Shown: in pieces, positions 51,961-61,350 of the stretch
Layout: the number at the start of each line of letters is the position of its first letter
How positions within the stretch are numbered: the first letter of the stretch is position 1
NCBI RefSeq assembly: GCF_020685205.1
Contig: NZ_JAJERB010000012.1
Coordinates: 46,470-110,469, forward strand
DNA from: Hymenobacter translucens
Lineage (GTDB): Bacteria > Bacteroidota > Bacteroidia > Cytophagales > Hymenobacteraceae
DNA length: 64,000 nt
Reading direction: 5' to 3'
Translations under genes and position numbers: made by a program
Notes under the pieces: generated by a model
What the model was told of the DNA's origin: nothing
What the model saw: only the letters and a program-made list of their open reading frames with translations
Database searches by the model: none

Positions 51961-53106
51961 ATGAAAACCAAGCATAAATTCCTGGCGGCCACGGCCGCCG
52001 CGGGACTGGTACTGACGGTACTGCTCCCTCCCCCCGGCCTGGTACAGGCGCACGGGGGCGAAGACCACGGCGGCACGGCCAAGGCCAGCACCGGCGTAGC
52101 GTCCACCGACGAGGTGCTGCTGCCCAAGGAAAGCCAGTTCCTGTTCGAGGTCCGCACCAGCCTAGCTGCCTTCTCGACTACTTACAGCCGGGCTACGCTC
52201 TACGGCACGGTATCGGCCGCGGCTGGTGGCGAAGGCCGCGTGGTGGTGCCCCAGACGGGGCGCATCGTGAGTCTCGCTGCTCAGGTTGGTAAGACGGTGC
52301 GCGCCGGGCAGACGCTGGCCGTTATCGAGCAAACCCTGGACGCCACCCAGCAAATCGGGCTCAGCACCGAGCGGGCCAACGCTCAGGCCGAGCTGAGAGC
52401 GGCCCAGCAGGACTACGCCCGCCTGCAAAGCATCGCCGACATCGCCGCCCGCAAAGACGTGGTGGCCGCCGAGCTGCGCCTGCGCCAGGCCCGCCAGAAC
52501 GCCAGCATCCAGAACGGCCAGGCCGGCCAGCGCCGCGTGTCCATCACCTCGCCGGTGAGTGGTACCGTGGACGTGTTTAACCTGGCCGTGGGCCAGCAAG
52601 TCAACCAGGGCGACGAGTTGTTCCGCGTCATCAACCCCGGCAAGCTGCGGGTGGAAGCTCAGGTGTTTGCCCAGGATTTGGCTAAGGTCACGCCCGGCGC
52701 CCGGTTTCGGGTCGAAGGCCTGCAGGGCCAGTCCGGTGTACCCGCCAGTCTCGTGGTATTCTCGAACGTGGTGAATCCGGTGAACCAGGCCCGACAGCTG
52801 GTGCTGGAGCTCGATGCCGCCGAAGGCAGCGCCTACCGCGCCGGTCAGGCCGTGAACGTGCAGGTGGTGGGCCAGACCGGCGGCGGTACCCCGCAGCTGG
52901 TGGTGCCCACTTCGGCCATTACCGATTTGAATGGCAAGCCCGTGGTGTTCGTGCACACCGAGCCCGAGCGCTTCAAGATTCGCTTCGTGCAGCCCGGGGC
53001 CGTCAACGGCCAGCAAACGGTGCTGGTGCAGGGCCAAGTCAACGAAAACGACCGGGTGGTGACCACCGGCACCTACCAGCTCAAATCCATTTACCTCAAT
53101 CAATAG
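51961..53106 (+). CDS. cusB: RND efflux periplasmic adaptor (CusB/CzcB-like)
   Basis: 381 residues. A signal peptide ends LVQA, then HGGEDHGG. The barrel-sandwich/lipoyl halves are recognised by GRIVSLAAQVGKTVRAGQTL and RVSITSPVSGTVDVFNLAVGQ, separated by a helical hairpin (AQAELRAAQQDYARL). The beta-barrel and membrane-proximal domains close the protein (VFVHTEPERFKIRFVQPG). It links the CusA-like pump to the CusC-like channel. Confidence 0.9.
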   Translation: MKTKHKFLAATAAAGLVLTVLLPPPGLVQAHGGEDHGGTAKASTGVASTDEVLLPKESQFLFEVRTSLAAFSTTYSRATLYGTVSAAAGGEGRVVVPQTGRIVSLAAQVGKTVRAGQTLAVIEQTLDATQQIGLSTERANAQAELRAAQQDYARLQSIADIAARKDVVAAELRLRQARQNASIQNGQAGQRRVSITSPVSGTVDVFNLAVGQQVNQGDELFRVINPGKLRVEAQVFAQDLAKVTPGARFRVEGLQGQSGVPASLVVFSNVVNPVNQARQLVLELDAAEGSAYRAGQAVNVQVVGQTGGGTPQLVVPTSAITDLNGKPVVFVHTEPERFKIRFVQPGAVNGQQTVLVQGQVNENDRVVTTGTYQLKSIYLNQ

Positions 53107-53140
53107 GTACCGCTCCGCGGTGACTGCTTCCTCCCTCCCC

Positions 53141-53653
53141 ATGAAAAACCTCTTTGCTTTCGCGGCGCTGACCGCCACGCTTTCTCTCACTGCCGCGACA
53201 GCGCGGGCCCAGACGGCCCCGGCCGCCAGCTCTGCCGCCGACGAGACTGCAGTGAAAGCGGTGCTGACCAAGTACCAGCAGGCCGTGCAAAAGCTCGATA
53301 CCACGGGCACCGCCCGCCTGTTCACGGCCAACTCCCAGGTGTTCGAGTCGGGTGGGGTGGAAGGCACCTACCGGCACTACGCCGAGCATCACCTGGCTCC
53401 CGAACTCAAGGAGTTTAGTGCTTTCACCTTCAGCGACTACAAAGCCGCCGTGCAGGTCGACGGTCCCTACGCTTTTGCGACGGAAACCTACACCTACACC
53501 ATCAACCTCAAGAAAGGCCCCAAGGAGAAAGAGGCCAAGGCGCCCATCGTGCGCCGCGGGGTGGCCACGTCCGTGCTGCGCAAAAACGCCGCCGGTCAGT
53601 GGCAAATCATGAGCACTCATACCTCGGCCCGCACTCCCCGCGTCAAAAAATAA
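53141..53653 (+). CDS. Exported SnoaL-like/DUF4440-type protein
   Basis: 170 residues from the ATG at 53141. A signal peptide (ATARAQ) is followed by an NTF2-like fold: DETAVKAVLTKYQQAVQKLDT, LFTANSQVFESGGVEG, YAEHHLAPELKEF, and WQIMSTHTSAR. This resembles nuclear-transport-factor-2-like (SnoaL/DUF4440) small-molecule domains seen in Bacteroidota metal clusters. It sits between the adaptor and the pump. Role unknown. Confidence 0.7.
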   Translation: MKNLFAFAALTATLSLTAATARAQTAPAASSAADETAVKAVLTKYQQAVQKLDTTGTARLFTANSQVFESGGVEGTYRHYAEHHLAPELKEFSAFTFSDYKAAVQVDGPYAFATETYTYTINLKKGPKEKEAKAPIVRRGVATSVLRKNAAGQWQIMSTHTSARTPRVKK

Positions 53654-53756
53654 GCTGTTCGGCGGGCCTGGGCGACTGCCCGGTTCGCTGCCTATTCCGG
53701 GAGGAGAGGGGCCCCACCCGGCCGCTCTCGCTTCTTCCTCTTTGCGCTAACCACCG

Positions 53757-56978
<3,222 letters not shown>

Positions 56979-56981
56979 GCC

Positions 56982-57293
56982 ATGATGCACGCCTTTTTGC
57001 ACATCACGGTGCCCGGGCTGTATGCCCTGGCCTTTCACCGCCCCCACTGGCGGCGGATTTGGGCGGTGCTGGCCGCTGCCCTGCTGCTGGACCTGGACCA
57101 CTTATGGGCCACGCCCTTCTATGACCCGAACCGCTGCAGCATCAACTTCCACACCTTTCACACCTACTGGGCCATCGGCGGCTACGCGCTGCTCTTGCTG
57201 CCCGCCCGCACGCGCATCTGGGCCGTGGGCTTTCTGCTGCACATGGTGCTGGACTACACCGAATGCTGGCAGCGCGGCATTTACCTGCCTTAA
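56982..57293 (+). CDS. DUF6122 family membrane protein
   Basis: 103 residues, starting 3 bp after cusA. Three to four helices with the family blocks MHAFLHITVPGLYAL, LLLDLDHLWATPFYDPNRC, NFHTFHTYWAIGGY and HMVLDYTECW. It is the stand-alone form of the domain that ends the lipoprotein at 41499-42287. Close coupling to the pump suggests an accessory role in copper handling. Function not established. Confidence 0.8.
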   Translation: MMHAFLHITVPGLYALAFHRPHWRRIWAVLAAALLLDLDHLWATPFYDPNRCSINFHTFHTYWAIGGYALLLLPARTRIWAVGFLLHMVLDYTECWQRGIYLP

Positions 57294-57305
57294 TCTTTCT
57301 TGCTA

Positions 57306-57935
57306 ATGCCCAATAGCCCCGATTCTGCTTTGCCCACCACCGTGCTTTACATCAAGCACATGGTGTGCGCGCGCGGTATTCGGGTAGTGCGGCAGGAGCT
57401 GGAAGGGCTGGGCTTGCAGGTACTCGACGTGCGCCTGGGCGCCGCCACGGTAGCGGGCACGGCCGAAGAGCTCGACTGGCCCCGCCTGCGGGCCACGCTG
57501 GAAGCGGCCCGGTTTGCGCTGCTCGAAACCTTCCACCAAACCCTGGTGGAACGGGTCAGTGTGGCGGTGAACCGCCTGCTGCGCGAGCCCGGCGAAAGCC
57601 TGCGTCACCGGGCCTTTGGGGCGGCAGTAGCCCAGGAACTGGGCCTGACGTACGGGCAGCTGAGTGCGGCCTATGCCCGCTTGGTGGGCGATAAGACGCT
57701 GGCGGCCTACATCCTCAGCCAGCGCCTGGCCTATGCGCAGGAGCTACTGACTTCGTCTTCCCTGAGCGTGGGCCGCATTTCCCGGCGCCTGGGGTACGCC
57801 AGCCTTGCGCACTTCTCCGGCCAGTTCCGGCGCCTGGCCCGCTGCTCGCCTTCCGCGTATCGCCGCCTGCTGCGGGCCGAAATGATTCCAGTAGTGAGCG
57901 AGGAGGCCCCAAATCATGCAAGGGAAGGAGAGTAA
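57306..57935 (+). CDS. AraC-type regulator with degenerate HMA-like site
   Basis: 209 residues from the ATG at 57306 (a TTG two codons earlier is unlikely). It is a paralogue of the 43104-43736 regulator: VLYIKHMVCARGIRVVRQEL at the N-terminus, LEAARFALLET in the middle, and an AraC domain with LSVGRISRRLGYASLAHFSGQFRRLARCSPSAYRRL. The CxxC of the first copy is CARG here (Cys21, Gly24), so the second metal ligand is lost. Motif copy f lies inside the last codons of this gene. Confidence 0.8.
   Translation: MPNSPDSALPTTVLYIKHMVCARGIRVVRQELEGLGLQVLDVRLGAATVAGTAEELDWPRLRATLEAARFALLETFHQTLVERVSVAVNRLLREPGESLRHRAFGAAVAQELGLTYGQLSAAYARLVGDKTLAAYILSQRLAYAQELLTSSSLSVGRISRRLGYASLAHFSGQFRRLARCSPSAYRRLLRAEMIPVVSEEAPNHAREGE
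57911..57922 (+). promoter_or_regulatory. Copper-region motif, copy f (upstream of Csp)
   Basis: AAATCATGCAAG inside the 3' end of the araC-type gene. A TATACTTA -7-like box starts exactly 53 bp downstream (57964). It should drive the DUF326 gene at 58022. Confidence 0.65.
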
Positions 57936-58021
57936 TATGTAAAACCGTAGGCCACAGAGCAGGTATACTTAGGCAGCGACCCGGTTGGGTTGTCTGGTTC
58001 GTTCACCTACACCCATTTCCC

Positions 58022-58357
58022 ATGCATACCCAAAACCAAAGCCTGCTCGACGCCCTCAATGCCTGTATCGCCGCCTGTGAGCATTGCGCCACGGCCTGCC
58101 TGCAGGAAGACAACGTGAAGATGATGGCCCGCTGCGTGCTGTTGGACCGCGACTGCGCCGACATCTGCGCCCTCACGGCCCGCTTCACCGCCCGCGGCTC
58201 GGAGCACGCCGCCCATCTGCTGCGCGAGTGCGCTGAAATCTGCAAAGCCTGCGCCGACGAGTGCGAGAAGCACGGAGCTCATTCCGAGCACTGCCGCGAG
58301 TGCGCTGAGGCGTGCCGCCGCTGCGAGCAGGCCTGCCGTCAGGGCATTGCCGCTTAA
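58022..58357 (+). CDS. Four-helix-bundle copper-storage protein (Csp/DUF326)
   Basis: 111 residues with 13 cysteines in the CxxxC spacing along helices: CIAACEHCATACLQE, CVLLDRDCADICAL, CAEICKACADECEKH, CRECAEACRRCEQACRQ. This is the hallmark of Csp copper-storage bundles, which hold many Cu(I) ions through thiolates. There is no signal peptide, so it is the cytosolic (Csp3-like) form. Own promoter with motif copy f, and closed by a strong terminator. Confidence 0.93.
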   Translation: MHTQNQSLLDALNACIAACEHCATACLQEDNVKMMARCVLLDRDCADICALTARFTARGSEHAAHLLRECAEICKACADECEKHGAHSEHCRECAEACRRCEQACRQGIAA

Positions 58358-58376
58358 TTATTCCGGAAACCATGTG

Positions 58377-58405
58377 AAGCCAGCCCGTCACGTACGGGCT
58401 GGCTT
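58377..58405 (+). terminator. Intrinsic terminator of the Csp gene
   Basis: Perfect 12-bp stem AAGCCAGCCCGT / ACGGGCTGGCTT with a 5-nt loop and a T run. Confidence 0.92.
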
Positions 58406-58424
58406 TTTCGTGGGCAACGGCGGG

Positions 58425-58485
58425 AAATTATGCTGTTTCGCGGCCTAATTCTGTACGCCTGTCCTGAGCGACGCCCCTACTTTTA
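58425..58485 (+). promoter_or_regulatory. Copper-region promoter module, copy g
   Basis: AAATTATGC (58425-58433), CCTAATTCTGTAC (58444-58456) and the -7 box TACTTTTA (58478-58485). The spacing of 19 and 53 bp between the first elements is identical to copy h. No -33 TTTG is seen, which suits an activator-dependent promoter. It precedes the DUF2269 gene. Confidence 0.7.
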
Positions 58486-58517
58486 CGGGGTCGTTTACCC
58501 CCTCAACCGCCCTGCTG

Positions 58518-59162
58518 ATGACGATGGCTCCCGCCCTGCGCAAATTCATGCTCACCGCTCACATCACCTTTTCGGTGGGCTGGCTGGGTGCGGTGGCCGT
58601 GTTTCTGGCCCTGGCCATCACCGGCCTGACCAGTTCCGACGCGCTGCTGGTGCGCACGGCTTACCTGGCCATGGGGCTGAGCGGCTGGTTTGTCATCGTG
58701 CCCTCCAGCCTGGGCTCATTGGCCACCGGCGTGGTGCAGGCATTGGGCACACCCTGGGGCTTGTTCAAGCACTACTGGGTCCTGGTCAAGCTGGTGCTCA
58801 CGGTGGGCGCCACGCTGCTGTTGCTGCTGCACATGCAGCCCGTTACCTACCTGGCCGAGGTAGCCGCGAAAACCAACCTCTCGGCAAACGACCTGCGGGG
58901 GCTGCGCCTGCAGCTACTGGCCGATGCAGCTGCCGCGCTGGTGGTCCTGCTGGCGGCTACGGCCATTTCAGTGTACAAGCCCTGGGGGCGCATTGGCAAG
59001 TGGCGGCAGCAACAGCAGGCTCACGCCCAGGCTGTGGCCGCGGGCCACGCAACTGCGCTGCCGATGCCTTGGGGCCGCTATTTGCTCGTCGCCGGGCTGG
59101 TACTGTTGCTGCTCTTTGTCGTAGGCAAACACCTGTTAAACGGGGGCATGGGTCACCATTAA
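58518..59162 (+). CDS. DUF2269 family membrane protein
   Basis: 214 residues with five to six helices: LTAHITFSVGWLGAVAVFLAL, LSGWFVIVPSSLGSLATGVVQ (trimmed), YWVLVKLVLTVGATLLLLLHM, and a final LVAGLVLLLLFVVGKHLLN. The His and Trp in the first helix and the C-terminal GGMGHH fit DUF2269/CopD-like proteins. Probably a copper-related inner-membrane protein. ATG at 58524 is a possible alternative. Confidence 0.75.
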   Translation: MTMAPALRKFMLTAHITFSVGWLGAVAVFLALAITGLTSSDALLVRTAYLAMGLSGWFVIVPSSLGSLATGVVQALGTPWGLFKHYWVLVKLVLTVGATLLLLLHMQPVTYLAEVAAKTNLSANDLRGLRLQLLADAAAALVVLLAATAISVYKPWGRIGKWRQQQQAHAQAVAAGHATALPMPWGRYLLVAGLVLLLLFVVGKHLLNGGMGHH

Positions 59163-59212
59163 AGCGCGGCCTGCGCCGTTGCAACGAGGGCTGTCGGTGG
59201 AATAGCAGCTAC

Positions 59213-59273
59213 AAATCATGCAAGCCTGAAGCCTAATTCTGTACCCCTTCCCGGGCACGTGCCGCTACTTTTG
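59213..59273 (+). promoter_or_regulatory. Copper-region promoter module, copy h
   Basis: AAATCATGCAAG (59213-59224), CCTAATTCTGTAC (59232-59244) and the -7 box TACTTTTG (59266-59273), with the same spacing as copy g. It lies 50 bp before the copper chaperone gene. Confidence 0.72.
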
Positions 59274-59323
59274 GGTGTTTTAATCCCGAACCCGCCCACC
59301 AAGGGCGCCACGCATTTACTCCC

Positions 59324-59530
59324 ATGAAAACGCTCCATTTCAACACCAACATTAACTGCGGCGGCTGCATCAAAGCCGTAACGCCCACCCTCAATGGCGA
59401 GAAGGGCATCACTTCCTGGCAGGTCGACACGGCCAACCCCAACAAAGTGCTGACCGTGACCGGTGACGTGACCGAAGAGCAGGTGTTAGCCCTGGTGGAG
59501 GATGCCGGCTTCAAGGCTACCAAGGCCTAA
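59324..59530 (+). CDS. copZ: CopZ-like HMA metallochaperone
   Basis: 68 residues, a single HMA domain: TLHFNTNINCGGCIKAVTPTL carries the CxxC (Cys12, Cys15) as CGGC. The usual Met before the motif is replaced by Ile-Asn. The rest (WQVDTANPNKVLTVTG, VLALVEDAGFKA) fits the beta-alpha-beta fold. It should hand Cu(I) to CopA in the cytoplasm. Confidence 0.88.
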   Translation: MKTLHFNTNINCGGCIKAVTPTLNGEKGITSWQVDTANPNKVLTVTGDVTEEQVLALVEDAGFKATKA

Positions 59531-59624
59531 CTTCTCTTTTGAGTGCTACCCACGACGTACGGACCGTGGCTTCTTGAACGACCCCGCGGCCGTACCGGCG
59601 GGCCCATCTTAACCAGTAGAACCG

Positions 59625-59822
59625 ATGAAACGCAAGATGATGATGTTCGGCGCCGCGGCGCTGCTCTCCGGCGGCGCCCTGTTTGGCTTCACCAGCCCCA
59701 CAGCCACCGCGGCTGACTGCCCACTGAAGGGAACCCCCGATTGCCCGCTGGTGCAAAACTGTGCCCAGGCCGGCACTCCGGCCTGCACGGCGGGAGCTCC
59801 TAGCTGCTGCGCCGCTAAGTAA
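59625..59822 (+). CDS. Small exported Cys-rich protein
   Basis: 65 residues. A signal peptide (ending PTATAA) is followed by a mature part of 35 residues with CPLKGTPDCPLVQNC and CTAGAPSCCAAK. The CPLKGTPDCP pattern recurs, as I recall, in small proteins beside Bacteroidota copper chaperone genes. It lies 94 bp after copZ, probably same transcript. Periplasmic Cu/Ag binding is inferred from the seven cysteines. Confidence 0.7.
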   Translation: MKRKMMMFGAAALLSGGALFGFTSPTATAADCPLKGTPDCPLVQNCAQAGTPACTAGAPSCCAAK

Positions 59823-59840
59823 GCTACCCGATGCTGCTAT

Positions 59841-59870
59841 AAAACGCCTGGCCCTGTGGCCGGGCGTTTT
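59841..59870 (+). terminator. Intrinsic terminator after the Cys-rich gene
   Basis: AAAACGCCTGGCC / GGCCGGGCGTTTT, one mismatch, 4-nt loop, followed by T residues. Confidence 0.88.
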
Positions 59871-59938
59871 TCGTTTAGGCACCCCTTGAGCGGCCTGCAG
59901 CCAGGACTGAGGCACCTACTCAGCTACCGTGGTGCTTG

Positions 59939-59950
59939 AAATTATGCAAC
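59939..59950 (+). promoter_or_regulatory. Copper-region motif, copy i (upstream of DUF2231/MCO genes)
   Basis: AAATTATGCAAC; a TACGTATG -7-like box starts at 59990, 51 bp downstream. Apart from this element and the terminator, the 59823-60141 interval shows no gene. Confidence 0.6.
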
Positions 59951-60141
59951 CGTGCGGCCCTTTGCGTATAAACATTGTCGCGGTTTGACTACGTATGGTA
60001 CCCAACAGGGAAAGCATTGACCACTTGGCTAGGACCAGTGGTTGGCGCGGCCTCTCCATTACCCATTGGGATTTGCCCTGGCGCTGCTGCTTGCGGTGAG
60101 CCGGGGTTTTTCCGTGTACCGGCCTTATTCAATTCGGCTCT

Positions 60142-61344
60142 ATGTTTTCAGATTTTCCCAATCTGCACCCTTTAGTGGTGCACCTTCCCATCGTCCTTAT
60201 TATGCTGGCCGCGGCATTGCAGGCCCTGCTGGTATTCAAGGACTGGCCCCAGGTGCGCTGGATTGCGCTGGCGGTAATGGCCGGGGGCTTCGCCGGGGCG
60301 GTGGCGGCCAGCACGGTGTTTCATGCCATGCCCCTGGGCTTGTCACCCCAGGCAGCGGCGGTATTCGCGGCTCACGAACAGTTTGCCAGCTACACCACCT
60401 GGCTCTCGGGCATCACGCTGCTGCTGGCCGGCATCGGATTTTACTTTAAGGTGCAGCGCCGGGCCTACGAGGTGCTGGTGCTGGTGGCGGCGGTGGCGGC
60501 GGCCGGCGCGCTTTCCGTGGCCGGGCACCGGGGCGCGCAGCTGGTGTACGTGGAGGGCGTGGGGCCTAAGGGCAACCTGCTCGACAAAAGCCACGGCCAC
60601 GGCGGGGAAGAAGAGATGCCCGGCATGGACATGCCTACTTCCGATGTGGATGCTCATAATGAGGAGCCCAGCACGACCGACGGTACTCACCAACCATCGG
60701 CCACGATGCCGGACAACGCCCAAGCCGGAATGGAGGGCATGAACATGGACCCCAAGCCCGCCCAGCCAGGCCAGCGCAGCCGACCTATTGGTCAGATGGA
60801 AGGCATGAATATGCCCAACCAGCCGCGGGGCGGCCAATCGCAGCCGACCCGTAGGGCCGCCCGGCCGGAAACCATGGCGGATATGCCGGGGATGGACATG
60901 CCCGGCATGGGCACGCCGCGCTCCTCTGCTCAAACGCCCGGCCGCAAAGCGCAGCCCGCGCCAATGGACATGGGCAACATGCCGAGCATGGACATGGGGC
61001 CCACCCGCCCGAAAAACACGTCCCGGAATCAGCCTGCCACGGGCAATATGGGCCCGATGAAGGGCATGGAAAACATGCCTGGAATGCAGCCCGCCGGCGG
61101 TCAAAAGCCCGGCGCAACTCGCCAACAACCGAACGACATTTCGGGAATGCCAGGCATGAAAAAGGGCGAGTCCATGCCCGGAATGGGCGATATGAAGGGG
61201 ATGGACATGAAAAGCAAGGATGGGAAAGGCATGGACATGAAAGGCGCCGGAACCATGCCCGGCATGGCCATGCCCAGCCCGATGGACAAGTACCGCTTCG
61301 AGGACAACAACCCGGCGCGCACCCAACCCAAAAGCAATAACTAA
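60142..61344 (+). CDS. DUF2231 membrane protein with long Met-rich copper-binding tail
   Basis: 400 residues. Residues 1-140 are a DUF2231-type domain with four helices (FPNLHPLVVHLPIVLIMLAAA opens it; HP/H positions could bind heme or metal). The remaining ~250 residues are disordered and repeat MPGMDM, MEGMNM, MKGMDM units, more than fifteen Met-x-x-Met or Met-x-Met clusters with few aromatic residues. Such clusters bind Cu(I)/Ag(I) in the periplasm, as in CopA/PcoA tails. It is followed directly by the multicopper oxidase gene and likely feeds it. Confidence 0.8.
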   Translation: MFSDFPNLHPLVVHLPIVLIMLAAALQALLVFKDWPQVRWIALAVMAGGFAGAVAASTVFHAMPLGLSPQAAAVFAAHEQFASYTTWLSGITLLLAGIGFYFKVQRRAYEVLVLVAAVAAAGALSVAGHRGAQLVYVEGVGPKGNLLDKSHGHGGEEEMPGMDMPTSDVDAHNEEPSTTDGTHQPSATMPDNAQAGMEGMNMDPKPAQPGQRSRPIGQMEGMNMPNQPRGGQSQPTRRAARPETMADMPGMDMPGMGTPRSSAQTPGRKAQPAPMDMGNMPSMDMGPTRPKNTSRNQPATGNMGPMKGMENMPGMQPAGGQKPGATRQQPNDISGMPGMKKGESMPGMGDMKGMDMKSKDGKGMDMKGAGTMPGMAMPSPMDKYRFEDNNPARTQPKSNN

Positions 61345-61350
61345 GTGACG

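Noticed and set aside
60600..61290. Repeats of GGCATGGACATG type
   Set aside because: They encode Met-rich copper-binding segments in frame, not a DNA-level repeat array.
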